Assembly: GCF_010731595.1 (NCBI RefSeq)
Contig: NZ_AP022582.1
Coordinates: 1,736,001-1,800,000, forward strand
Reading direction: 5' to 3'
Source of the DNA: Mycobacterium seoulense
GTDB lineage: Bacteria; Actinomycetota; Actinomycetes; Mycobacteriales; Mycobacteriaceae
Length of the DNA stretch: 64,000 nt
In this document: positions 27,368 to 35,741 of the stretch, one piece after another
Layout of the letters: each line of letters begins with the position of its first letter
How positions within the stretch are numbered: position 1 is the first letter of the stretch
Program-made: the position numbers and the translations under genes
Notes under the pieces: generated by a model
What the model was told of the DNA's origin: nothing
Database searches by the model: none
What the model saw: only the letters and a program-made list of their open reading frames with translations

Positions 27368-29668
27368 TTGTCAGTGACACGAAGCCGACCAGTGGTGGTC
27401 GTGTTGGCAACCATCGGCCTCCTCGTGTTCGCCGCGATGTTGTTCGGCGCCAGCGATGCCTCGCGTCGCGCGGTGATCGCCTCGGCGGGGACGGTCATCG
27501 GGGGCATATTCGCGACGACATGTTCGCTCACTGCCGCCTACCGGTCTCGGGGCCGCCAACGGTTTGCGTGGACCGTGATGTCAATCGCTCTGGTCGGTTG
27601 GACGGCCGGCGAAGCGGTTTGGTGGTACGTCGCCGTGGGTGGCGTTCTCCCGGCCGCGGATCTGTCCGCGGCCAACATCGGCTACCTGATACTGCCGCTG
27701 GGCGCGTTGGTCGCCGCGCTTGCCATTCCCAGTCGGGACGATTCCCGATTCGGAATCGGGCTCCTGCTCGACGGCATCCTGATCACGGCCTCGCTGATGG
27801 TCGTCATCGTCCTTCTGCCGCTGGGTCGCACGGCGTACCCCTCACAGACGCTCAGCGTTCCACGGATCTTGCTGGCCACCGCCGCGGGCGTGTACGTGGG
27901 ATTGGTCGCCATGAGCTTCATCATCGTGAAAAAGGCGGAGGCGGACCGCAAACTCTCACCAACGCTGATGACGCTGGGCTGGGGAGTGATCGCAGCGACC
28001 GGGATAGTCCACGTCTACAGGGATTACGCCGCCCAGGTGCCCAACGACCTCGTCGTGCTCGGCTGGGTCGGCGGAATGTATTTCTTCGCACTGTCCGGAA
28101 TCAGTTCTCGGCCAACACCGGAAGTTGACCTTGGATTTTCTCGGCCCTCGTCGCGGGCGTCAGTGTGGCTGCCGTACCTGCCGGTACTTCTGGCCATCAT
28201 CGTTGGCGCCGTGCACTTTTGGCCGATGTACCGCGGCGAGGGGTTTATCTTCCTGGTTTGCGTGGTGCTATTCCTCACCACCCTGATCCGCCACGTCCTG
28301 CTGTTAGACCACAAGCGACGTCTGCTTGTCGCGGTGTCTGATGCCGCCCTGCGGGACCCGCTAACCGGGTTGGCTAATCAGCGACTCTTCGATGAGCGCC
28401 TGGCGCATGCGCTGCGCTTACACGTTCAGCACAGCGTGCCGGTCAGCGTGCTCACGGTAGGCGTCGACGATTTCAGGTTGGTGAACGACACGCTCGGATA
28501 TGACGTGGGTGACCAACTTTTGCGCGGTGTCGGCGAGCGGATCCAGGCCAACGTCAACGACAGCCACACCGTTGCGCGAATGAGCGGGGACGAATTCGCC
28601 ATCCTGGTCGAAGACCGCCCCGACGTTGCCGTGGAGGTTGCCAACGGGCTGGCCCGATCGTTCGAGGAGCCCGTCGACATCGAAGATCACAGCCTGGACG
28701 TACGTCTGAGCATCGGGGTGGCCTCTGCGGGATCAGAACTCGTCACCGTCCCGGCGCCGGGCGATCTCCTCAGACGGGCTGACGCGGCACGCTCCTGGGC
28801 CCGGCCAGCCAGCTCGACCAACGTGCGGGTGTTCACACCCGAGATGGACGCCCAGCTTGGCCAGGCAGCGGCGCATGACGTTGCCATGGCCCGGTTGCAA
28901 CTGCTCGGCGAACTGCGACGCACCATCGAGAACGGCTCGCTGACCCTGCTTTATCAGCCGAAATTCGGCATGTGGACCGGAAACGTGACCGGAGTCGAGG
29001 CGCTGGTTCGATGGCAGCACCCGCGATTTGGCGTCCTGGGGCCCGATCAGTTTCTACCCCTGGTCCGAGAACACGGGCTGATGGATGCGCTCACCGAGCT
29101 GGTGCTGTGGCAGGCCGTCGCCGACGCGGCCGCGTGGCAGGCGGCAAACGCCGCTATCCCCGTCGCGATCAATTTGGGGGCGCCGTCCCTCGATAAGGAT
29201 GCGCTGCCCGACCGAATCATGTTTGTGCTCAACACCTACGCAATGTCTCCCACTTCCCTCACGATCGAGATCACCGAGGATTTGGTGGTGGCCGACCTGG
29301 CGAAGGCACGCACAGTGCTGAATCGTCTTCGCGAGAACGGCATCCGGGTCGCGATCGACGACTTCGGCAGCGGCTATGCCACTTTGACTTATCTGCGCGA
29401 GCTGCCGGCCGACGAGGTCAAACTCGGCCGGGAATTCGTCGCCCCGATCCTGCACGACGAGCGCGCCGCTACCATCGCGCGGTCGGTGATCGAGCTGGCA
29501 TCCGGGTTCGGCATCACCAGCGTTGCCGAAGGCGTCGAAGACTATGCGACGGCCAAGCGACTCAAGGAATATGGCTGCGACGCCGTGCAGGGGAACTTCT
29601 TCTGCCCCCCGCTACCCGCTTCCGAGATCCCGCGCATCCCTGCAAACTCGACGCTGCCGGCGCAGTGA
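27368..29668 (+). CDS. Membrane GGDEF-EAL c-di-GMP enzyme
   Basis: The 766-residue protein has 9-10 hydrophobic segments in residues 10-310, then GGDEF and EAL domains. The cyclase loop is RMSGDEF (SGDEF variant) after DPLTGLANQRLFDERL; the RxxD inhibitory site is missing (NVND). The EAL domain keeps the expected residues: EALVRW, INLGAP, EITED, DDFGSGYA, KLGREF, AEGVED and VQGNFFCPP. Phosphodiesterase activity is therefore likely. Architecture resembles Rv1354c-type bifunctional enzymes with a MASE-like membrane sensor. A TTG at 27368 follows GAGGG; the GTG at 27374 is an alternative. Confidence 0.9.
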   Translation: MSVTRSRPVVVVLATIGLLVFAAMLFGASDASRRAVIASAGTVIGGIFATTCSLTAAYRSRGRQRFAWTVMSIALVGWTAGEAVWWYVAVGGVLPAADLSAANIGYLILPLGALVAALAIPSRDDSRFGIGLLLDGILITASLMVVIVLLPLGRTAYPSQTLSVPRILLATAAGVYVGLVAMSFIIVKKAEADRKLSPTLMTLGWGVIAATGIVHVYRDYAAQVPNDLVVLGWVGGMYFFALSGISSRPTPEVDLGFSRPSSRASVWLPYLPVLLAIIVGAVHFWPMYRGEGFIFLVCVVLFLTTLIRHVLLLDHKRRLLVAVSDAALRDPLTGLANQRLFDERLAHALRLHVQHSVPVSVLTVGVDDFRLVNDTLGYDVGDQLLRGVGERIQANVNDSHTVARMSGDEFAILVEDRPDVAVEVANGLARSFEEPVDIEDHSLDVRLSIGVASAGSELVTVPAPGDLLRRADAARSWARPASSTNVRVFTPEMDAQLGQAAAHDVAMARLQLLGELRRTIENGSLTLLYQPKFGMWTGNVTGVEALVRWQHPRFGVLGPDQFLPLVREHGLMDALTELVLWQAVADAAAWQAANAAIPVAINLGAPSLDKDALPDRIMFVLNTYAMSPTSLTIEITEDLVVADLAKARTVLNRLRENGIRVAIDDFGSGYATLTYLRELPADEVKLGREFVAPILHDERAATIARSVIELASGFGITSVAEGVEDYATAKRLKEYGCDAVQGNFFCPPLPASEIPRIPANSTLPAQ

Positions 29669-29682
29669 TTCGGCGGCGCGGG

Positions 29683-30381
29683 TCATGAGTCATCCCTGGG
29701 GCCATAGGCGGCTGCAATGTCGGGGGCGCCGAGCCACCCCGAATAGGTGGGGCGCGAGGGCCACCCTTCAGGTGAATCGAGCCACTCCTCCTGCCGTCCC
29801 CAGGGCAGGATGTCGATCAGCCCGAACGTGTGACTGAGTTGCTCGGTGCCCCGGCCGTTCGTATGCCACGTGCGGTACACGGTGTCTCCATCGCGCAGGA
29901 ACACGTTGACCCCGAAGCCCCCGCCGGGTGGCGCGTCCATGTCGGCGGCAAAGGAACTTTCCGAGGACGAGTACCACTCCATGCGGTTGCCGACCTTCCG
30001 TTTGTAGGCCAGGGCTTCCTCGATCGGTCCGTTGGTGACGATGACGAACCGGGCGTCGTAATTCTCGAGGAACTCGAGGCGGGTGAATTGCGACGTGAAG
30101 CCGGTGCACCCGCCGCACTGCCATTCGGCGCCGTCCGACCACATGTGGTGGTAGACGATGAGCTGCGATCGGCCGGCGAACACGTCGACCAGGCGGATCG
30201 GCCCGTCGGCGCCGACCAGCACATAGTCGGCAAGTTCGACCATCGGCAGGCGCCGACGCTGGGCGGCGATCGCATCCAGTTCGTGGGTGGCGGCCTTCTC
30301 CCGTTTGCGCAATTCATCCAGTGCGCGGCGCCAAGTTTGCTGATCGACGACTGGCGGCAGGGCCGGGTGTTGGGACGACAT
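29683..30381 (-). CDS. DUF899 (thioredoxin-fold) protein
   Basis: The 232-residue protein belongs to DUF899. Signs are LRKREKAATHELDAIAAQRR, the strand LVDVFAGRSQLIVYHHMW, a CxxC-like WQCGGCTGFTSQF, and the tail YSGWLGAPDIAAAYGPRD. DUF899 proteins have a thioredoxin-like fold; a physiological role is not established. The ATG at 30381 has AAAGGTGG upstream. A decayed copy of the 3' end of such a gene is found at 41834-41897. Confidence 0.85.
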   Translation of the reverse strand: MSSQHPALPPVVDQQTWRRALDELRKREKAATHELDAIAAQRRRLPMVELADYVLVGADGPIRLVDVFAGRSQLIVYHHMWSDGAEWQCGGCTGFTSQFTRLEFLENYDARFVIVTNGPIEEALAYKRKVGNRMEWYSSSESSFAADMDAPPGGGFGVNVFLRDGDTVYRTWHTNGRGTEQLSHTFGLIDILPWGRQEEWLDSPEGWPSRPTYSGWLGAPDIAAAYGPRDDS

Positions 30382-30532
30382 GGTTCCACCTTTGCGTTCG
30401 GTTTGTCCGTCTGGAAGGTCTGACTGGTGACGTGGCCGGAATTCATCGCGCGTGGTTGCGACTCGGTCGATGCTCTTGACCCGCATGCCCGGGCTCGCTT
30501 CGATGGTGGTTAGGCACGAGGGGAGGCCCACC

Positions 30533-30853
30533 GTGAGGACGTTCGTTCGCCAACTTGTAGTCGTCGCCATGCTGGCCTTTGCGTCGATGGCAGCCGTGAC
30601 GATCGTGACACCACCGGTGAGTTCGGCCGACTGCGCGGACGGCGAGTGGTGGGACCCGACGGGCAAGGTTTGCCGACCGCTCGGTGTCGGGCCACAACCC
30701 TTGGCGTGTGACCCGGGGCAATGGTGGGACCCGACGGCTAATGTATGCCGGCCGCTCGGTGTCGGGCCGCAACCTCTCGCGTGTGACAACGGCTGGTGGT
30801 GGGATCCTGGCGCCAACGAATGCCGTCCGCCGGTGGTACCACCGGCCGGTTAG
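30533..30853 (+). CDS. Small secreted protein with three Cys/Trp-rich 25-residue repeats
   Basis: The GTG at 30533 follows GGGGAGG and opens a 106-residue protein. The signal peptide is VRTFVRQLVVVAMLAFASMA and on to SSA (about residues 1-32). The mature part is three tandem repeats from residue 34. Each has C-x-x-G-x-WWDP-x4-CRP; the first two end LGVGPQPLA. Each repeat could fold as a tiny disulfide-closed unit. No family is recognised. It is divergent from the DUF899 gene, which begins about 150 bases upstream. Confidence 0.78.
   Translation: MRTFVRQLVVVAMLAFASMAAVTIVTPPVSSADCADGEWWDPTGKVCRPLGVGPQPLACDPGQWWDPTANVCRPLGVGPQPLACDNGWWWDPGANECRPPVVPPAG
30632..30850 (+). repeat. Three tandem ~75-base coding repeats
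   Basis: Units at 30632-30706, 30707-30781 and 30782-30850 each encode a Cys-x3-x-WWDP-x4-CRP module. Units 1 and 2 are both 75 bases and nearly identical over their last 45 bases; unit 3 diverges after CRP. Confidence 0.8.
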
Positions 30854-30879
30854 GTGCGGTGTCTCCAGCCTTACGCGCC

Positions 30880-31110
30880 ATGACCGACTCCGTCGTCGTC
30901 AGGGTCAAGCCCGGCAGCCGAAAGGGACCCCTCGTCGAGGTCGGCCCCGACGGTGCGCTGACAATCTACGTTCGGGAGCCTGCAGTCGACGGCAAGGCCA
31001 ATGACGCCGTCACCCGGCTGCTGGCAGCTCACCTTCAATTGCCCAGAAGCCGGCTCGAATTGGTATCCGGAACGACCTCACGGCTCAAACGTTTCCGCGT
31101 GAGCCGCTGA
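30880..31110 (+). CDS. DUF167 (YggU-type) family protein
   Basis: The 76-residue protein from the ATG at 30880 carries the DUF167 pattern: VRVKPGSRKGP, VREPAVDGKANDAVTRLLA and LELVSGTTSRLKRFRV. Conserved small bacterial and archaeal proteins of this family have no settled function. It starts 26 bases after the secreted repeat gene and may be cotranscribed. A frameshifted fragment of a related gene lies at 41632-41727. Confidence 0.85.
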   Translation: MTDSVVVRVKPGSRKGPLVEVGPDGALTIYVREPAVDGKANDAVTRLLAAHLQLPRSRLELVSGTTSRLKRFRVSR

Positions 31111-31225
31111 ACGCCGCGTGGGTGTGTCAGGTCTGCGCCGCCGCCGCTGGTCGTGTCACACAGCGCTGTCTTATTCCGTCTAGCGAGAGAGGTTAGCGGG
31201 CAAGCATCCACGGAAGGACGACACG

Positions 31226-32035
31226 ATGAATCGCTTGAGCACGCCGGCGCACATCTACCTGGTCGCGGTGACAGCGGCAGTGGGGGCGGTCACCGCCGGG
31301 ATCGGGATCTGGTGCCTCGTCGACCCGAATTCCTTTGCCCGTGCCGTCGGATTCGACGCGCACCGGCACTTCTTACATGACGTGGGCGCGTTCCAGCTGG
31401 GTCTGGGCGCGACCCTGCTACTGGCCGTGATCTGGGCGGACGCGTTGGCCACGGCGCTCGCCGGATTCATGGTGGCGAACACCGTGCACACGGTGAACCA
31501 CGTTGTGGACCTCGACGTCGGCGGTTCCGTCGGGCAAGCGTGGGCGCTCGGCGTGGTGTCAGTTGCCCTCGCCTTCGCGTTTGTCCTGCGACTACGTCAA
31601 CTCGGCTACGTTCTGGGTTCCGTTGGGACGGCAGCCAATCCGGCATTGGCGCCATTCGTGCGTCAGAAGACCATCGCGCTCACCACCTTTCGCAAGGACG
31701 GAACCCCCGGCTCCAGTCCGGTCAGCATTGTGGTGGACGGAGACCACGCCTACTTCCGAAGTTTCGAACGGGCCGTCAAAGTGCGACGAATCCGGCGTAA
31801 TCCGGACGTCGAATTTGGTCCGGCAACGGCATCTGGCAAGCCGACGGGGGCCACGCTCCCAGGCCGCGTGCGTCTGCTGGAGGGGCCTGAATATCAGCGG
31901 GCGGCACGTCTGCTGCGGCAGAAATATCCGTTGCTGCATGGCGTCCTGGTGCCGACTGCACACCGGCTCATGCGGTCCAAGTATGGCCGCACGGTCCACG
32001 CGGAATTGACTCCGTTGTCTGAATCTCAGCGATAG
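31226..32035 (+). CDS. Membrane domain fused to an Rv2061-family F420-type PPOX domain
   Basis: The 269-residue protein has two parts. Residues 8-125 contain four hydrophobic helices (VTAAVGAVTAGIGIWCLV; FQLGLGATLLLAVIWADALA; others). Residues 135-265 are a split-barrel domain that closely resembles Rv2061c: PALAPFVRQKTIALTTFRKD, GDHAYFRSFERAVKVRRI and QKYPLLHGVLVPTAHRLMRS. This FDOR-B subgroup binds F420 or heme-like cofactors. The stand-alone relative lacks the membrane part, so this looks like a fusion that tethers the enzyme to the membrane. Confidence 0.82.
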   Translation: MNRLSTPAHIYLVAVTAAVGAVTAGIGIWCLVDPNSFARAVGFDAHRHFLHDVGAFQLGLGATLLLAVIWADALATALAGFMVANTVHTVNHVVDLDVGGSVGQAWALGVVSVALAFAFVLRLRQLGYVLGSVGTAANPALAPFVRQKTIALTTFRKDGTPGSSPVSIVVDGDHAYFRSFERAVKVRRIRRNPDVEFGPATASGKPTGATLPGRVRLLEGPEYQRAARLLRQKYPLLHGVLVPTAHRLMRSKYGRTVHAELTPLSESQR

Positions 32036-32080
32036 CCGATAACGCCGCACCCGTATGCTTCGGGGGCTTACGATGTCGCC

Positions 32081-33622
32081 GTGGCGGATGTGACCGTGGC
32101 AATTTTTACGTTCACCAGGAACGAAGCGACCGCCGTAACCGAGTTGCTGGCACGCCTTTACGTCGACCTACCCGTGTTCGGAACCACGATATGGACACCG
32201 GCGAAGCAGGGGGAGAAGGCTCTGGAGGGCCGCCTGTCCGACGGCCGTACCGCCAGGGTGGAACACCATCCATTGAGCGCCCAGGGCAATGTCGTCGCCG
32301 CGGCCGCTCTGAGCAGATCGACCCGGGAGAACCGGGCGGACTACTACGTCTTCTACGGCTGCTGCGGAACGCTCGACGAGAAGTTGATTGGCCAGGTGTT
32401 TCGGGCCGCGAGGGTGTCATACCTGTCGTTGGGAGTGGTGATCGCCTCACCCGATGGCGAAGTCGTCAAGTTGAAGAACAAGTGGATCGTCCGCACGCAA
32501 CCCGACGATCAGGCTCCGCTTGACGCGATTGAGATGCGAGCCGGGTCCGCCGGCGCCCCGGGCTCCGTGTCGGGGCTGGACCTTCCCGACGCCCACGTTT
32601 TGGCGACCGACAAGGTAATCAAGGTCTCGCCAGGTGTGGCACCCGTGCCAATCGACACCCCATCCAGCGGTCCCGTCTATGCCAGGGAGGACTGGACATA
32701 CTCGCTGGCGCTTGCGCTGTACTCCGGAATGGCGACTCACCCGGTCCTCGTCGACATGGAGTCCTTCGGTATCGCTTCCGCCATGCGCTCGTTGGGCTTG
32801 TGCGAACGCGTGCTTGTCCTGCGCGTCGTCACAGATGCCCTCAGCGACAAAGCGGATCAAACCGAGGAGGATCAACTCGACTTTCTGAAAGCAGGTTTGC
32901 CCGAGCTGGCTGGTGCGATCGCGACCATCTTGGGAATCCCGATGACGCCGGGACGCGAACCGCGAACCCTCGAGGACGAGGTGCGCAGGTTGCGCGCCGG
33001 CTTGGTGATGGCCGCGCCTTTGACGAATGACCCACGGGAATCAGAAATGGTTCGTGTCGTGTCGGCGGCGTCGCTGGCCTGGGACGGCCAGCTAGACCGG
33101 GTCGACCGCTTCTCGCGCCCGCTCCTGCCATCGGGTGCCGATATGCCGGAGCGCGCCAACCCTGGGATGACAGCACGACTCTTCTTAGAACAGGTGGCTT
33201 CCGACTATCGACGCGTGGCGTCCGTAGAACTTGACCTCCGCGAGGTGGAAGCTCAGCGCAATTCGGACGAGGGGACGGCCGCCCTCGAGCGCGCACGCGT
33301 CGTGAGTCGGCCCGTGGCGCCGCTCGTTGTCGGGCAATACCTTGCCTCTTTTGAACGTGCCGCGGGCACGGACTTGGGGAGCGTGCTGGAGCCATGGATG
33401 GTGTCGGCCGGCGATGCAGATCTGGAATCGCAATGCGCTGCGGCATTCGGCGAGGTCCTCGGCCCCCTGGTTCAGGTCGCGTTGGACAAGGCGCACGGCC
33501 ACACGTCGACGGTGCTGCCCGACTGGTCTGTCGCGGTAGGCGATTCGTGGTGCAGGGAATTCCTGGGAGCGGGAGCTGCGATTCTCACGGATCCGAGTTT
33601 GCTCAGCTCGCCGCCGACATAA
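32081..33622 (+). CDS. Nucleoside-phosphorylase-like protein with unknown C-terminal half
   Basis: The 513-residue protein has an N-terminal domain (residues 1-275) of the PNP/MTA-SAH nucleosidase superfamily. I see VAIFTFTRNEATAVTELL at the first strand, YYVFYGCCGTLDEKL at the glycine-rich phosphate/ribose site, VDMESFGIASAMRSLG (MTAN-type ME motif), and RVVTDALSDKADQ (catalytic Asp strand). The C-terminal half (about 285-513) matches nothing I know; it has a coiled segment and several tryptophans. Related phosphorylase domains act as effectors in some immune-like bacterial proteins, but no partner gene is adjacent. The start is GTG at 32081. Confidence 0.75.
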   Translation: MADVTVAIFTFTRNEATAVTELLARLYVDLPVFGTTIWTPAKQGEKALEGRLSDGRTARVEHHPLSAQGNVVAAAALSRSTRENRADYYVFYGCCGTLDEKLIGQVFRAARVSYLSLGVVIASPDGEVVKLKNKWIVRTQPDDQAPLDAIEMRAGSAGAPGSVSGLDLPDAHVLATDKVIKVSPGVAPVPIDTPSSGPVYAREDWTYSLALALYSGMATHPVLVDMESFGIASAMRSLGLCERVLVLRVVTDALSDKADQTEEDQLDFLKAGLPELAGAIATILGIPMTPGREPRTLEDEVRRLRAGLVMAAPLTNDPRESEMVRVVSAASLAWDGQLDRVDRFSRPLLPSGADMPERANPGMTARLFLEQVASDYRRVASVELDLREVEAQRNSDEGTAALERARVVSRPVAPLVVGQYLASFERAAGTDLGSVLEPWMVSAGDADLESQCAAAFGEVLGPLVQVALDKAHGHTSTVLPDWSVAVGDSWCREFLGAGAAILTDPSLLSSPPT

Positions 33623-33706
33623 GGCGGTCGTCCGTTGGCTCACCGACGGTGCGTCTCGCGATGCAACGTCTCCGCCCGCGGGGAGATGGGACCAGTTCTG
33701 TCCGGC

Positions 33707-34297
33707 CTAGCCCGTCGGCTCCCGTCTGCTGGTGAACTGGTTGACGAGCAACTGCAAACGGTCCGACTCGTAGCCAGGGCGTAGTCGGCCGGCACGGGTA
33801 AGGGTGACCAGCCCGTGGAATGCGGCCCAGAACACTTCGGTGAGAGTGTCTGCATCCTGTTCGTCCGCGACGAGTCCGACCGCCGCGCGCAGCTCGGCGA
33901 AGGCGGCTTCCAGCTGCGGCGGTGTGTCATCGGCGGCAAAGCGCAAGTTGGTCGCGCGGGTGAACATCGCGTCGTAAACCGCCGGGTTGTCCCGGGCGAA
34001 GTCGAGATATGCGTCCGCTACCCGGGTCAGGACGTCGTTGGCCGCGCCGGCGCCGGCGCGGGCGGCCCGAAGCGTATCGGCAAGCTCACCAAACCCGTCG
34101 ACGGCGACGGCGTCAGCGATGTGTTCCATGCCGCTGAAGTGCTTGTACAACACCGGCTGGCTGTACTCGATCTCGGTGGACAGGCGACGGGTGGTGACGG
34201 CCTCCCATCCTTCGGCCTCGGCCAACTTGCGGGCGGTTGTGACGATCAGCCGCCGCCGGGCGGCCCGCTCGCGCTCACGACGGTCCTCGATAGCCAT
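33707..34297 (-). CDS. TetR family transcriptional regulator
   Basis: The 196-residue regulator has a TetR helix-turn-helix (ARKLAEAEGWEAVTTRRLST, then QPVLYKHFSGMEHIADAV) in residues 15-65. A C-terminal ligand domain follows, of the WHG/TetR_C_33-like type (VFWAAFHGLVTLTRAGRLRP). It is transcribed away from the DUF1772-NIPSNAP-DUF4267 operon, with a strong palindrome at 34341-34364 in the shared region. It most likely represses that operon and possibly itself. Start: ATG at 34297. Confidence 0.9.
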   Translation of the reverse strand: MAIEDRRERERAARRRLIVTTARKLAEAEGWEAVTTRRLSTEIEYSQPVLYKHFSGMEHIADAVAVDGFGELADTLRAARAGAGAANDVLTRVADAYLDFARDNPAVYDAMFTRATNLRFAADDTPPQLEAAFAELRAAVGLVADEQDADTLTEVFWAAFHGLVTLTRAGRLRPGYESDRLQLLVNQFTSRREPTG

Positions 34298-34335
34298 AGC
34301 CCATGGTAGCACTGGTAGAAATACTAGCGCCGCTA

Positions 34336-34364
34336 TTGACACGCTAAGCGCCGGGGGTTAGCGT
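34336..34364 (+). promoter_or_regulatory. Promoter with overlapping TetR-type palindrome
   Basis: TTGACA at 34336-34341 and TAGCGT at 34359-34364 are 17 bases apart, a good sigma-70-like promoter. A perfect 7-base inverted repeat (ACGCTAA at 34341-34347, TTAGCGT at 34358-34364) spans the spacer and covers the -10. Extra TAGCG/CGCTA pentamers lie on both sides. Repressor binding here would block the promoter of the DUF1772 operon. Confidence 0.6.
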
Positions 34365-34395
34365 TGCTAGCAGTTGCGAGTGAGGGGTGTTCGAC

Positions 34396-34872
34396 ATGAA
34401 CCTGGACGTCATCACACGGGCCGCCGCAATGATCGCGGTGCTGGGCACCGCGGTCGTCTACGGCACCGACGTGTTCTGCGCGATCGTGCTGCGACCGGCC
34501 TTGGCATTGGTCGACGACAGTGCGTTGGTCGCGGTCACGGGGAGTGTCCATCGATACGGAGACCGGCGCATGCCGGTGCCCGGGGTGCTCGGGGTTGTCG
34601 CCGCCGCGACGAGCGCGGTGCTGGCCATGGTCGCCGCACAGCGGATGCAGGCCATCGCCGCGGGCGCCGCGCTGATCCTCCTGCTGGGGTGGATTGTGCT
34701 CTACGCGCGGGTGAGCGCACCCATCAATCGACAACTCACCGCGGCCGCCGACGCGGGCCAGCCGCTACCGAACGGGCGTGCGCTGCAAGCCAAGTGGGAC
34801 CGAGTCATCAACGCCCGCGCGACGTTGCAAGGCCTGGCAGTAGCGGCCTTGTGCGTGGTGCTGATGGTCTGA
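34396..34872 (+). CDS. Four-helix membrane protein, DUF1772-like
   Basis: The 158-residue protein has four hydrophobic helices. A polar C-terminal signature (LQAKWDRVINARATLQGLAV) resembles DUF1772/anthrone-oxygenase-like proteins. GAGGGG precedes the ATG at 34396; a GTG at 34387 is possible. It is the first gene of an operon that also codes for NIPSNAP and DUF4267 proteins and is probably controlled by the divergent TetR gene. Biochemical role is unknown. Confidence 0.7.
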   Translation: MNLDVITRAAAMIAVLGTAVVYGTDVFCAIVLRPALALVDDSALVAVTGSVHRYGDRRMPVPGVLGVVAAATSAVLAMVAAQRMQAIAAGAALILLLGWIVLYARVSAPINRQLTAAADAGQPLPNGRALQAKWDRVINARATLQGLAVAALCVVLMV

Positions 34873-34924
34873 CACGCCCGCCCAGCCCACGCCAAGCGGC
34901 TTCCACCGAGGAGAGCGGCATTCG

Positions 34925-35266
34925 ATGTTTCAGCTCAGGATCTACACCCTGCGATCACCAGAAGCCCTGCAGCAGTATGCGGCAATTCACTGGGCCCGCC
35001 ACCTGGAAACCTTCCCGGCATTCGGCGTGACCACCCACGGTGTGTGGACCGAGGCGAGCGACGGCGCGAATCGACTCGTCGCGCTGATCGGCTATCCACC
35101 GGGCGCGGACCCCGAACAAGTGACCCGACAGGTCATGGCCAGCCCGGAATTCGCCGCCGACATGGCCGGCTTCAATCTCGACGAGATCGTCGACGTTCAG
35201 TCGATACCGCTTGACCCGACACCGTTTTCACCCATTCACCAGCGAACCCAGGAGGGCTCGAAATGA
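34925..35266 (+). CDS. NIPSNAP family protein
   Basis: The 113-residue protein starts MFQLRIYTLRSPEALQQYAA and has HWARHLETFPAFGVTTHGVW, both typical of the NIPSNAP dimeric alpha-beta barrel fold. Members are small cytosolic proteins of unsettled function, some near oxidation pathways. GGAGAG lies upstream of the ATG. It overlaps the next gene by four bases (ATGA), so translation is likely coupled. Confidence 0.85.
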   Translation: MFQLRIYTLRSPEALQQYAAIHWARHLETFPAFGVTTHGVWTEASDGANRLVALIGYPPGADPEQVTRQVMASPEFAADMAGFNLDEIVDVQSIPLDPTPFSPIHQRTQEGSK

Positions 35267-35643
35267 CCACCATCATCATTGGCTACAGTCTCGCCGGGCT
35301 CCTCGCCGCGGGCATCATCTTCATCGGCGCACGGTTTCTCGTCGCCCCGCGCGTTGCCGCCGCCGGCTATGGCGTACTACCGGATCTGGACCAGCCGGGC
35401 GCGAACGCCTATCTGAGCGTCAAGGGGGTGCGCGACATCGCGACAGGCCTGCTCGTCATCGTCCTGATGGTCGCGGGCGCGACACATCTCGTCGCCTGGG
35501 CGATGTTGGCCGCCACAGTCATTCCGCTCGCCGACGCCGTTATCGTGTTACGCAACGGCGGCTCGAAGTCGATCGCCTGGGGAGTCCATGGCGTGACCGC
35601 CGCCGTCATGCTCGTCACGACCGCGCTCCTGCTCGCGTCGTAG
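35263..35643 (+). CDS. DUF4267 small membrane protein
   Basis: The 126-residue protein has four hydrophobic helices. Its central motif (YLSVKGVRDIATGLLVIVLM) fits DUF4267. The ATG overlaps the stop codon of the NIPSNAP gene, so it is the third gene of the TetR-flanked operon. Function is unknown; the operon's all-membrane/NIPSNAP make-up hints at stress or xenobiotic response, which is only inference. Confidence 0.8.
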   Translation: MTTIIIGYSLAGLLAAGIIFIGARFLVAPRVAAAGYGVLPDLDQPGANAYLSVKGVRDIATGLLVIVLMVAGATHLVAWAMLAATVIPLADAVIVLRNGGSKSIAWGVHGVTAAVMLVTTALLLAS

Positions 35644-35741
35644 GCTGTTCTCGTCGCCCGCGACTCACCCACGGCCGAAGGCAGGGGAGCGGCCGTCGCC
35701 CATGGTTCCTGGCCCCGATAGGCGTTGGGTGCGGTGCAGCG

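Noticed and set aside
32081..33622. A complete defence system around the phosphorylase-like gene
   Set aside because: The adjacent genes (a membrane/F420 protein, a TetR regulator) have no known role in phage defence, and no sensor or nuclease is present. The protein alone is kept as a finding.
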